From positions 10,217,234-10,281,233 of the forward strand of contig JAVUNC010000019.1 of the NCBI GenBank assembly GCA_032173965.1: DNA of 64,000 bases, read 5' to 3'. The notes beneath the pieces were generated by a model. It saw only the letters and a program-made list of their open reading frames with translations. It made no database searches and was not told the origin of the DNA. Every line of letters starts with the position of its first letter. Position 1 is the first letter of the stretch. This DNA is from Sitta carolinensis (lineage: Eukaryota > Chordata > Aves > Passeriformes > Sittidae). Position numbers and translations under genes: made by a program. Positions 46,101 to 58,215 of this stretch are shown here, piece by piece.

Positions 46101-49100
46101 AGCTGCAGAATAAATTTGTACTCAGGCCAGGTCGGGAATGGATTTTGTGTCTTTATATAAAAGCTAGCAAGAGAAGAGTTGTTTCAGTGAAACAGAGATG
46201 CTTACACTAAGCATGCCTCTCTCCCTTGTCCTAGGTGGTCTCTCCATCTGCACAGGTGAGTAGTGGGGTTTTTTTCCCTTGTGGCACTGAGGAGGGAAGC
46301 TCTGGCATCCCTGGAGGAAGATTGCCATCTCCAAGTGCCAGAACTGGCAAAAGAAGGAGGAGCTGGAGAAAAGATTGGCTGGGCTTCAAGGGTGACTTTG
46401 GTTTGCAAATGCAGCTGTGCATGACCAGAGCCAGTGGGACAGATGCTCTTCAGATGCCACGTTGCAGCTCACCTGGGTGACATTGGATGTACCAAGCTCC
46501 ACCTGTGCAGAATCACAGTTTGGTGAGCTTGGGGGTCACAGGGCTGTTTTCAGAAGGGATATGTGGGAACTTTTCAGGAACAGGCATCTCTCAAGACAAG
46601 CCATAGCCTATAAAATGAAATTAGTTTTGGGCCTCTGAGCGTGGCTGGGCTGGGCAGGTTGGCTGATTACACTGACCCTCGCTTGATAAAACCCATGGGG
46701 CTGGTTAAGATGACTACTATTTTTAATTACCTGCTTTTCCTCGCTGAACAGAAGGTCTTTTCATTGCTTTCTGTGTTAGCCAGATAACATAGATGGAAAT
46801 GTTTTTCCTATTTAATCTGACATTTTCAGTGTCTGCTGCACACCCCAGATGGTTCAGTGGAAATGATTTCTTCTGTGAGATGTTGAGAGAATAATGAAAC
46901 ATGATGTTTCTACAGCTCTGACACACTTTTTGCCCAGCTGCTTGCATGAACAAAACTGACTAGGATCTCAGTTTGTAGGAAATTGGAGAACTGTCAATAA
47001 ACTTATTTGCTCTGTGCTCTTGTAAACTACTTTCCAAATGTAGGCAATGCTTCTTGCTGATGCTTGTGCTAGGAAAGCAAGGAATTCAGATATTAGAGGT
47101 CAAGGGGTCTGGAAGGGTCAGATTCACCAGGGAAGAGACCTGCTGTAAACCAAGTTTTTCACCTGGTCATAAAGATTGTCAGCCCCGTGCTAACTGCAGA
47201 GTTTCTTGGCTGATAATGGGAGAAGAGGTGGGAGGAAAAATGCCTGACAGGTTTTCAGGTGCTCCACTGAGCATCCTCCATCTATCAACAGAGCCAGTTC
47301 GATCGGGAAATAGTGAGAGCGAGCAGTGAGTGTGAAATTAAACTTTGGCCCCAGACTGACATGTTTTGGTCACATTCCACTGGACCTTGGTCTGAAATAC
47401 TGACACAGGGAAGCAAGGCTTATATATTTAGTTTTCCTTTTTTGATTTATTTTTATAGGGGATGTTGAGGGAACCCCTACCATTTGGGAAGATGCCGTGT
47501 GATGGCCTCTGAAGCCAGCACTTAAGCTGCAGATGTTACCTGATGTCCCTCTGGGCTGCTCTTCCCTGGGCTTAATCATTAGTATCTGCATTTTACTGAG
47601 GCATTTGTATTACCTTGTGGAAGATACAGTTTCAAAAGCCTTCCTGAAACATAGATGTCTGACAATCACACCTGTCCCTCCCAGGACTGGAAGAGAGAAA
47701 AAGGCGCTGCTGCTGCACATGGTATGGTTAGCAGGGAGGGGCAGGGCAAGTGACAGTATTGGATGAATTTCCAGCATGGAAAAGTGGTCCCTGGGTTCTC
47801 CAGATACCTGGGACTAAGTCAAGCCTTCCTTTCTCAACTCTTGTAGCCTCGTACGTGTAACATAAAATCTTTCCACAGGGGGTCAGCATCTTACAGGAGA
47901 TGCACAGGAATGGAAGACAAGCTGGTTTCTCACCCTCAGCAAAAGGAAAGCAGCACCAAGCGTCTGCCACAGCCCTGTTCCTTGTCCCAGCAGGTAATCG
48001 TCCATCTCCTTCCAGGTGCCTGCTGGAGGAAGGTCTGATCCAGCCTGCCTGGAGCCTGCTTTGGTCACCTAGGCAGAAGGACACTCGAGGGGACTGATCA
48101 GTGTCCCCTGGCCACTCAGGGGCACTGAGGGGACTGCATCAATCATCCCCTCAGAATGCTGGATGTTCTCAACAGATATTCTCTTACAGGATCAGCACTC
48201 ATTTTTGCAGGTCTTTTCCTGGGTATTTCCACTGCCAACAGACACCTCTCAGACGTGTGCAGGTGTTCTGCAGACTGAATGAAGTTACACTAATTTTACC
48301 CCATCTTCTCGTCCTGCTTCTTGTCCCCATCTTCTACACAAACAAGAGAATTGTTTGTGTAAGTGCAATGAGCAAACCCAAACGTATCTGCCCCGAGGTG
48401 GAGGAGTGTTTACGATGTTCTCTGAGATCATGATAAAGATTGGTTTTGTTGCTATGGGATTTCTGTTCACTCAGTAATAGAAAATGTGTTTTTCACAATG
48501 GCTCAGATGTGATGGAAACAGTTGAAGAGCTTCTGTCAGCCGTGTCCCTGCAAACAGAAATCCTGAGGCTGTGTAAGCAGGTGTGGGAATTGGGATATTG
48601 AAATACAAGCATCCTTGACCACTAATCCTCCACGACCTTTGTACCTGCAGGTGCCTGGAGAAGCAGTCTAATCCAGAGACTGACAAATTGTATTTGTGGC
48701 TGCTACAAATTTTATACAGGTACCAACATAAATGTGTGCAGGGAAGGGCTATGAACTTTTCTGAGCTCTGCTGAAAATCTTATACTGAAGATATCTCCTT
48801 ATATTCAGATAGAAAAATATTTTTGGGTGAAATAATCAGCTGCTTTTCAGTATGCTGCCATAAGAAATGAAGCAGAAACTGGATGTTATAATAGATTAAT
48901 GACAGATTAATTGATTGACTCTTCAGATCTCTGGTCTAATTGAAATGCAACCTATTGTGCCTTTGTAGAATTTTGCATGGCCTTCCCCAAACCAGCTGCT
49001 GACACATGCCCTGCTTGTAAATATTGGAGCTCCTGAACACAGGCACACCTTGCAATGGGCAAGTAAACCAGTGACTCTGCAGACACTGAAACTGCCCTTT

Positions 49101-51924
49101 TTTTGATCCCAGTGGCATTTAACCCTGGCAAACAATCACCAAGTGGGAGACTGCTGCCCCAGACATATTCCAGGGCCACATGCAAAGCCAGCAAAAGTTG
49201 TATGTGCATTTCTGAAATCAGTGGTAAGTGTCCTCCAAACCCTAGGAAGTTACTGCCCAAAATTAAATGAGATCTGGAGAATTCAGTTTATGTAAATTCC
49301 TCTGACTCTCACATAGATTATTAAAACAGAAAAAGAGCCTTATTCTACTTGGCTTCTGGACCCCTCAGTCTATTGACTTGCATAAATCTTGTTTGCTTTG
49401 GAATTGAAATTAGCTCCCTTAACTGCATCAGCATAAAGAAAGCATCTCATTTTCTACAAGTCTTTTTTTAAAGGTGGACTGAGATTAAATAGCTGGCAAC
49501 TCAAGCAGATATAAAAGGCTGTGTTGTGGCAGTGCAAATGATGTGATATATGGCATAATTGGGATCCTTGTGCAGAAGAAATGAAAATCAGGATGGGTTG
49601 ATGGGGTTTTTTGGTTTGGTTGGTTTTTTTTGTTTTTGGTTTTTTTTTTTTTTTTGCTTGCTGCTTGCTCACTCCTGGGATATTGTGCCATCAATTAAGA
49701 GCTCATTCCTTGTGAAGGTGAAAGTCCTCACTTTGATGCAAGACTGGGAAAAGTGCAAATTGTCTCATATCAAATGGTGAAGGTTGGGAAGGTGCAAATA
49801 TTAATTGGGAGTGCTTGGCTGGGGATGGTCCTGCCTGTGCCCAGGTCAGGCATGGCTAAATCTCTTGTTTTCTGCTAACAGCCAGGGTTTAATGAGGTAG
49901 TTGTGAGTGAAGACAGTGTTGAGTAAAGGATGGGGGCTCTTGATAGCATAACCCTGTGCCAGCTGTGGAGTTATGAGGGCAGTGTCTGGGGGAGCCAGGA
50001 TGTCCCCTCCAAACCCTCCTGTGGGCTGTTCAGAAAACCATTTTCCTTTTTGGAGTCCCCACAGAGCTTTGCACTACATCTCTCTTGAGTGCTTGCTTGG
50101 GATGATAGAAGGCATAATCTTATTTCTCTGAAGGCAAGACAGCTACTAAAGAGCAGCTACTGAGCAGCACAAAGTTTGTAGTGATGCTTGTCTTGTCACC
50201 AGCTGCATCTCAGTCCTCAATTACTGGGTTTGGAAAGAAGTCTTCAGTAAGAGCACAGACAAACTCATGATTATTTTTTCCTACCTTTCAATTTAAGGAG
50301 AAAATACCAGTGAGATTGAAGGAAACCTTTTGGTTTCTGTGCTTAATACAGAATGGGTGAAACCTTGGTCAGAGCTAACTCTGTGCTCTGAGGCCATTGC
50401 CAGAGCAGAGGAAAAGTTTTTTCACACTCAGGTGTGAGGTTTTTGTCATTTTTATCTGGATTTGTTTACCAGCTACCATTTTCTGAGGATTTTGAGATCT
50501 GAGAGAACACTTGCTTCACTAATTTTAGTTCATCTCATGAGTAACTTGACTTTTATAATTATGTCTTACTTTTAATGAGTTTAGGGTTATTTTTATAGGT
50601 CAGTTTTGCTGGTATGCTCAATTTTTGTTGTTGTGTAGTAGCATAAAAGGTGGATAAAACCTTCAGACTGCACCAAAACCTAATAGTTTTGAAAATGAAA
50701 GATGTCTAAGGATGGTGTCTGGTTACTTGGTTCTCCTAAGCTCCTCTTTCTCTTGCAAAGCAGAGCTCAGCACAGGTACTAGTAGCTCCCAAGGCAGAAG
50801 CCATCAGTGTATCAAAATAACACCATGTTTGAAGGGACATCTCAGGCTGTGAGGGATGGAAAAGGAGGTTCTGGGGATGTTTACACAAATTTGGTGGTGG
50901 TGTTGTTTAGAGCAAGGGTGGCAGTGACACTTTTTCTCCCTGATTGACTGCCACCACTCCTGCAAGGATGCACAAACTGCTGCCTGAACTGTGTTTATTT
51001 ATAGCCCTTCATAAAACCAATTACCCAAATGTCACAAAATGGTGTTATTATTAGTGCATTTCCTCCTGTATTAGCATGCCCTGAGCTCTTGTGCTGTCAG
51101 GGCAGTAGAAAGTCTGTGGCCTTTTACCAGCAATGGCACAAATCACATTTACTGGGCTGTGCTAGAGCTGAAGTAACATTTCTTCAAACTCCCAGCCCTG
51201 CAGGCCTGAACAAAGTGTTTTTGCAGGAGCTGAGAGGCTGCCAAGGAAAGATGAATTGCTGATCCTGGAGGGAAACGTGCTCCACACTAATCTGGCTGCT
51301 GCATAGTAACTGGGATAGTGGGGTGGTAGATGGATCAGGAGAAAATGGATTGCATACACAGAGGTGTTCCTGGACCAGGACAAATCCTGGCTTTCTCCTT
51401 TTGTGCTGGAGAGGAATCTTGTCTTCTCCATGCTTCTGAAGTGCCCCAGGCCTTGCACATGGGAGAGGTGATTGGGCTGGGGCATCCCCGTGAGGGGCTC
51501 AGCCTGGAGGATGGATGGCACAAGAGGACCTAAGAGCAGATTCCCAGTAGCACAGGGAGGTCTGCATCAATCTGTGACTTCCAAGGGTGAGACAGTAAAT
51601 GCTGTGGTTCTCCTGTTGCAGGCTTCAGGCTGTTTGACTGCCACTGCTCCCCCCTGAGTCCTAGTGGGTGTTCAGAGTTTCTGACCTTCAGGATGAAATC
51701 CTAGACACCATGTCCAACTTCTTCACATTCACCCAGAAGGCAAGCATGCAGGTCAACAAATCTCTGTGTGCTGCAGGTGGTCCACTGCAGGTTTTGGGAG
51801 GTCCTTTGTTGGTGCTGGGGTTTATACCTTGGCAAGGTTGGCCTGTGGGTGTTCTCAGCTTGGCAGAGAGCCTTGGTGGACGGAACAGGGAGTCAAATTG
51901 CTTCCCAGAGGGGACAGAGTGTCC
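43121..51924. other. Gene-poor intergenic sequence
   Basis: No coding exon is recognised. It contains a perfect 8-bp-arm inverted repeat (CCATCAGC...GCTGATGG, about 44242-44265), a near-palindrome around a TGATCA core (48091-48112), and a T/G low-complexity tract (49601-49656). ORFs are short and overlapping. Confidence 0.6.
49601..49656 (+). repeat. T/G-rich low-complexity tract
   Basis: T runs separated by GG or G (ttttttggtttggttggtt and so on), ending in a 17-base T run. Confidence 0.8.
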
Positions 51925-52045
51925 CAGAAACCAGGACTGGATCCTAAGAGACTTGTTTTCAGGCTCTGCTACTGGCCGTGGGTGGTTTTGTGCAAGTTCC
52001 TTCATCTTTCTCTGCCTCAGTTTCCTTAGCTTGTAAAATAATTCA
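51925..52045 (+). mobile_element. MIR / CORE-SINE-like relic
   Basis: The blocks 'ccaggactggatcctaag', 'ggctctgctactggc', 'gtgcaagttccttcatcttt', 'ctctgcctcagtttcctta' and 'cttgtaaaata' fall in the order and rough spacing of the MIR consensus (ctggctctgccactt ... gggcaagtcacttaacctctctgagcctcagtttcctcatctgtaaaat). Such elements are rare and very old in birds. Recognition is by eye only. Confidence 0.55.
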
Positions 52046-52055
52046 GATAATTCAG

Positions 52056-52168
52056 AGTCAGGCTGGATGGGGCTCTGAGCAACCTGATCTAGTGGGAAAA
52101 CTCTGCTTATTGCATGAGATTGGACTAGATGGCCTTCAAAGACTCAAAAACCCATTCTCTGATAATGT
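52056..52168 (+). mobile_element. CR1 LINE 3' end fragment
   Basis: 'ggctggatggggctctgagcaacctgat', 'ctagtgggaa', 'gattggactagatggccttcaaag' and the degenerate end 'cattctctgataatg' follow the CR1 3' region. It directly follows the MIR-like relic. Confidence 0.85.
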
Positions 52169-53027
52169 GGTGCTCCTCTCTTATCCAAAATAATAATCCC
52201 AGACTCATTTGGCACCTGCTGGTAGATGTAAATATTCACTGCTGTTGTTACACAGGAGCTGAGCTCTTATTTGTCACGGCAATTTTGTCAATACGTAACT
52301 TTTAATTTGTTCTAGCAACCCTAGAATAAACTGTCCCATCATAATATAATTTTCAAGGTTTGCAGAGGAACGTCTCGTAACTCTCAACCTGACCCTTATG
52401 AAAGAAACATGGGTCATTTTACTACTTGAAGAAATTAATTGTGCTGTACAGTATCTGCTTCTTTCCACCTACACACTTTCATGAAATGTTAGGATTGTAT
52501 TTGTTAGGTAGTGCTGCTTATGCCTCAGAAATTTCCAATGAATGTCTGACTATAAATTGCTGAGATGCTTTCCCAGTGAGTTAAAAAATTATTTAGGATA
52601 GGCTTTATTCATTCCCCTTACAGAAAAATAATAATTTCAGGCAGGGTAGGACCCTTATTTTCCATAAACAGATGCAGGTTTTCTTTTTTCCCAGGTTTTT
52701 GTGGGTTGTTTTTTTTTTTTTGTTGGGTTTTTTTTTTTTTTTTTTGGTGTTGCAGTTTTTTCTAATTTAAAAGTTTTACACTGAACAAATTACTAGCATC
52801 TGCTGTGCACATGAGAATGTGCAATTAATTAGCTCTTCTGTGCTTTTGCAAACTTTCTCTAAGGAGGTTTGAGTAGTGAGGAAGCAGTAAGAGCCAGTAA
52901 GAATTCACATTCCTCTTGATCTGGTTTGGATGCTAGTACTGTTTTCAGAAGGTTCCTCCAGTCCGGAGATGCTATTGGAGGGGACAACAAAGCAACACCC
53001 AGATGTGTGTTAGAGGGACAGACAGAT
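52169..53027. other. Intergenic sequence
   Basis: No gene is seen. Apart from the T-rich tract at 52709-52745 it is unremarkable. Confidence 0.6.
52709..52745 (+). repeat. T-rich tract
   Basis: Two T runs of 13 and 18 bases are separated by GTTGGG. Confidence 0.8.
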
Positions 53028-53315
53028 GGAATCACAGAATGGGATGGGTTGGAGGGGACCACAGTGGATCATCTGGTCCAACCACCCTGCTCGAGCAGGT
53101 TCATCCTCTGACACATTGCAAAGGATTGCCTCCAGACAGCTCTTGAATATTTTTTGAATATTTCAGTGAGGGAGACTCCATGACCTCTCTGGGCAACCTG
53201 TTCTTCCTCATGTTCACGTGGAACCTCCTGCATTCCAATTACTGCCTTTTGCCTCTCATCTTGTTGCTCAGAATCACCAAGCAGAGCTCATCTCCGTCCT
53301 TCTGGCACCCATCGA
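53028..53315 (-). mobile_element. CR1 LINE 3' fragment, antisense
   Basis: Begins AATCACAGAATGGGATGGGT, the complement of the CR1 terminal CCATTCTGTGATT, then 'catctggtccaaccaccctgctcgagcagg', 'ctccatgacctctctgggcaacctgttc', and 'ttcctcatgttcacgtggaacctcctg'. The order matches an antisense CR1. It is less diverged than the other copies in the window. Confidence 0.9.
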
Positions 53316-56300
53316 AGATGTATGCACAATGGAGCTGTGCAAATCTTCTGGGCAAGAGCCATGTGAGGGGAACACCAGGATGGATGTGTCTCAGGTGGTG
53401 CAAGACCTTGGCCAGGGATACAGATCTGTTTTCTGCTGCACAGCTGAGTCTCAGCCAGGGGCTGGCAGCTGGAGGCTCAGGGTTTCAGCCTGCAGCCCAG
53501 TAAAGGGCCTGGATACACTGGGGATGAAAGCAGGAGAGAAAATCAGAGCAAGCCAAGAGCTGTCATCTCCTGCCACACCCACTGCTGCTCATGGGGCTGG
53601 CAATCCTCTTCCAGCAGAGCCAGTGTCACTCCATCTCTATTTTTTTTGCAGCCCTGTGCAGAGAGGTTGCTGCTGTTTCCTGCCTGCATCCTCCTGGCTT
53701 CTTCCCCATCTATCATCTTCTGCCTTGCTTTTCAAAGAGTGCATTTTTCATTCCTTTTGTTGGCTACAAGTGCTGGTAACTGAGGCCATCTGGGAGTGAC
53801 ACCTCCCTGACAGGCTGCAGAAGCATCAGATATTTAATTGGCTGTTCCACCCTAGGATAAATAAACCCTCAGAGCCTCAGCCTTGAGTATTTAATCAGAG
53901 GAGTTAAACATTCAGGGAATTGGATCACTTGATCTCTTTGCTTAGAAGTTTTTCTTCTTCTCCTTCACGAGCCAGACATGCTGACAGTTGGCAGAAATCT
54001 TAGAGACATTTGCAGAGAAAAGCTGGAGCTGAAATGTTTTTCTTCTGATTGACTCTGAGACTATCAGATGAAGAAGTTATTGAAAAATGGGAGTGTGGTT
54101 CAAGCTCTCTGACATTGACTTTTCTTTCTGAACACATCCTTCTCAGCACAATTGTGCTTCCAATTTATGGAGAGAAATTACTTTTCAATCAGGACTGCTG
54201 AAAAACACAACCCAACTGGAATTCACAACCTTTCTACCTCTTGCTTTTCCTTCTCTGCTCCTTTTTGTCTGCATGTTGCTCCTGAGCAGCTGCAACAGGA
54301 GAGATGGGATCATGAATCACTGCCTTGGGGAAAATGTAGATGTTCCTCTCATGCTGTTCAGGAAGGAAGCTGAGTGTGCATATGCAGGTGTTAAGTGCAG
54401 GTGCATTTGAAGAGTGAACCCCTGGCCAGCTGTAGGCTGGACCTGGCAGAAATCTTCTTGGAGGCAGAAGTTTGGCAGTGTGGTATTGATTTCACATTAT
54501 TTAATTCTCATCTTGATGAAAACATTTGGCCTTTGAACGACGATGTTATTAATTATGCCCCATGCAGAATGTGCCAGGGTGTCAGCTGAGATGGGTTTGA
54601 AAGCATTGCTCCTATCAGGCCTAGGGCAGTTTTTTCCAAGAGCTTCAAGTGGAAGGCAGATGTTTTGCAATTGCTTTTTGTTCTGAAGTGAGACACTGAA
54701 ATTAAAAACATCTTCAATGTATTAATTGCAAATAAACGTTTAGCAATGATAAAAGTTTCCTGCCTAATTAGACTTCAACATGAAAACTGTGTAGAGATGA
54801 TCACAAGCCTAAGGTGCCACTTTTGTTACAAATAGACATCCCATAATTCATAAACTTCTTTACTTTGTGAAGGGGAAGAAGAGGAATTTTTCTGTCCCTC
54901 CCACCTCCTTTAATTATTACCTGAACCAGCATTAGCTCATAGAAAATAGGACCATAGTGATGAATAGGGAATGAGATTTTGTTCTGCCTCTGGCTGTCAT
55001 GCAGCATTCATTATTTTGAGGGATTTTTGCTCCATCTCTGTAAGTTCATGCACTAATGCTCTCATTTTATTGGCACAAACCAGAACATTTTCTGCAGGAC
55101 AGAGTCCTTCAGGGCTCTGGCCCATGTTGCTCTGGGGAACCAGGTGTGTTGAAGTCACTGCTGAGGTAAAAAAAGTGCTTTATGCTGTTATTCAAGTGCT
55201 CATTACACCTCAGACCCCTTGGATTTCTCTTGATAAAATAGTTCATATAACTTTCAGGTTCTTTAGCTCTTTCTATTACTCTTTAAAATATGAAATAAAA
55301 GTCTCCTTTCAAAGAGAACAATGGATGCACTTGCATAAAGAAAAGGTGAAATGAAACATCTGAATCACTCTGACCTACTCAGTTCTACTGAACAAATTTC
55401 ATGCAATTTGTGATTCATGTCAGCACCCTCAAAACCATGTTATTTCCATCAAATTGATGATGCGTCCTTTTCCCTTCCTGCTTCTAATGAATTACATTCA
55501 CATTGCAAATTGGATCATCCAGCCTTCCACTGGAAGGTCAGGGATGTTTGTGTGGGTGGGGGCCTTCCACAGCTAAAGGAAGGCATGGGTTGTTCTGTTC
55601 TTGCAGCTCTCCATGTAGTCCTGAGCAACCTCTGGCTTCCCTCCCACATCTGAGTGACTGCTCCACACTCTTGCACCTTCTCTTTCCCCTCTTGCTGATG
55701 TCTCATCCCTTTTGGAACCCCCTCCAGCCCTGTGGTTTCTGTCCCTGTGCAGTATTTCCAGCTGGGTGTTGCTTCAGCTTTTTGTCCCACTCACTTTCAC
55801 AGCTGCCCCTATGGTGCGTCCTACCTGATAAGCAGAGAACAATGTGACCTCTCTTGAGCTTGCCATAAGGAAAAGTCCAAAAGCCAAGCCATGGATGTGC
55901 ATTTTGATGTCCTCCACAGGGGTAAAGAGAGCAGTAACAGTAATGCTTAAAAGTGAGCTTTTCCTCCTGCAAAGCTAATCAGGAAAGCCCCAGGTCTAGA
56001 GAAGAAAGGGAGAGATGGGGGCAGATAAAAAAGCTGGTCACCTCTCTGTTTTTCAGCACCAAACCCATTCTTGCAGGAGCCCCTTTGCTGTGCAGCCATC
56101 TTCTGCAAATGTAAAAAAGGCTTTTTTCCATTTTATATTAGATATGAACCTTCAGTTTTTAAAAAAACCTGAATTCTGGATATTTTGTAGCCTAAGCTAT
56201 CCAGGGTTTTGAGTCATAAACTCACCTCCCACAGCTGGCTGTGCAATGTGCTCTTGACACATTCCTGCCTTCATGCACATGGCATTATCCATCCTCACAC

Positions 56301-57029
56301 TGTCTAACGTGTGTGTGGCACCAAAACAGCAGCTGTAACACAATGTGCTACTTCCCATCTGTGCAGATTGAAATCTTAGCAGCTCCACATGCCAAGGGTT
56401 GGGTTGTGGTTGATATTCCTCATGGATGGGGATCAGGATCCCTGATCTGTGCCATTACAATTATTGCCAAAGCTGAAGTGATGCAGATCTACTTTGCCCC
56501 ATCTCTGATGCCCTCCAGGAATCTGTGGGTACCTCCAACTCTGGACTGCAGGGGCTGGATTCGAGAGTGCCAGGGTGCTCCTGAGCAGCTCAGTCATCCC
56601 TGATTTCTTCCTGCAAGTGTTCAAAAGCTGGATTTCATTTCAACATACCAGGAATTGGTTTCGGCTCATTTCCTGCAAAAGCCAGCAGCACGCTGGGCTG
56701 AACACTCAGGGAAAGCCAATTCAAGCACGGCTACTCCACAGAACTCACCAGTTGTGAGGGATCTGTTTAATTTCAGGATTCACAGTGCGTGTTGGCCTTG
56801 GAAGTGGGGCAGGGAGCAGAAGCCAGGCTCTGAGCTGCATGTGAGGAGGGTGTTTACAGCAGAGTGTGCTGAAGGAGCTGGCTGCATAAGGATGCACCTA
56901 CTGAAGCTGTTTGAAAATCATTTGGGATTGTGACACCTTCACAGTGATATTTACCTCTTGAAAGGGATAAACCCTCTTGAGAGAGAGAATTATTATCAAG
57001 GGAAGAGTTTCTGGCAAGTGACTTCATTA
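53316..57029. other. Intergenic sequence
   Basis: No coding exon or clear repeat is recognised. ORFs at 53218-53799 read out of the CR1 element and have no support as genes. Confidence 0.6.
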
Positions 57030-57300
57030 TAAAATTATAGAATGGTGTGGGTCAAAGGGACCTTTGAGAACCACCTACCTAAACACCCCTGCAATAAGCA
57101 GGGACATCTTCACTGAGACCAGGTTGCTCAGAGCCCTGCCCAGCTTGACCATGAGTGTTTCCAGAGACAAGGAAACACTCTACCTGTTCCAGTGTCTCAC
57201 CATCCTCATCATAGTAAACTTAATTCTTTCTAATCCAAGATGACCCTGCTTCAGTTTAAAGCCATTATGCACACTGTGGCCTCCCTTTCTGTGAGGGGTA
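57030..57300 (-). mobile_element. CR1 LINE 3' fragment, antisense
   Basis: 'attatagaatggtgtgggtc', 'acacccctgcaataagcagggacatcttc', 'agaccaggttgctcagagccctgcccagc', 'ctgttccagtgtctcaccatcctcat', and 'cttcagtttaaagccatt' match, in order, the antisense 3' part of a CR1 subfamily. The element may extend to about 57430 in diverged form. Confidence 0.85.
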
Positions 57301-58014
57301 ATGAGCACCAGGAGCATGGCTCTGAGGCTGTGTTTTGCCACTGTGCATGGTGTCAACTCTTCTATGCTGTGGTGCAGAGGTGCACAGTTGGTGTGGGAAA
57401 TGTCTCTAGCTCCTCTTCTCTCCAGTAAAATGAGCATTATTTTCCTCCTTTTCTGGTGTCCTGTCTTCATGCAAGTCAAGCCCTTTTTCTGAGCAGTGGT
57501 GTAAGCTTACCTTTGCTGCTGGTTGTAGCACTCTATACCGTGCAGAAGATGATGACATGCCTGTGATGTGCTTGGCAGGAGCTGTCTCAATTTTATGAGC
57601 AGAATTCATTCAAGTCATCAATCACAACCATAATTACCAATAGTACAAATCCATTTGACAGCAGCTTGTTCACCAATTCACCAACTCTGGTGCAGCCTCT
57701 TCATAATTATCAATGAAAGGGGAACTGTGTTATGATGTGGTTTCAGCTGCAGCAGCAATAAGCAAATATTTCTTCTTCTTTCTGCACAGAGCTGTCAGCC
57801 CAGCTCTTGACCTGTATTAATCACTGTCTAGGAACCCAAGCACAGGCAGAGAGAAGAGCACAGACACAAAAAAAAAAACTGAGGGAAAAGCCAGCAGAGC
57901 AGTGAGGTTAACATGCTGCACAAGATCAGAGGCTCATTCAGTTAGGTGGAAAACTCTGGAACAGAATGGGCCAACTGTGAATTCAAACTAGGGTGCTTTG
58001 GACTTTGTCCTGTT

Positions 58015-58215
58015 GGGACTTGAAGTTCTCTATGAACAGAAATTTTTCCAGCTCTCTGGACAACCCATTCCATTGCTTCAATATTCTTTTAATGAAGTAT
58101 TTTTCCTTAAATCAAGCTAGAACCTATAATTTCAGCTAATTTCTGTTGTTTCTATGGGCCAGGATGAAGAGGGGCTCTGCCTCCTCAGCAGCCTTCTGGT
58201 GGGTACTGGGGTTGT
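58015..58215 (-). mobile_element. Old CR1 LINE fragment, antisense
   Basis: 'ccagctctctggacaaccca', 'ttccattgcttcaatattcttttaatgaagtatttttcctt' and 'aagaggggctctgcctcctcagcagcc' resemble antisense CR1 blocks. Divergence is high. Confidence 0.5.

Noticed and set aside
51668..51778. Protein-like stretch reading VSDLQDEILDTMSNFFTF followed by a possible GT donor
   Set aside because: The preceding acceptor is poor, no partner exon is seen, and it is next to decayed repeats. Chance is the simplest explanation.
53218..53799. 193-codon plus-strand ORF
   Set aside because: Its first part lies in an antisense CR1 element and the remainder has no family resemblance.
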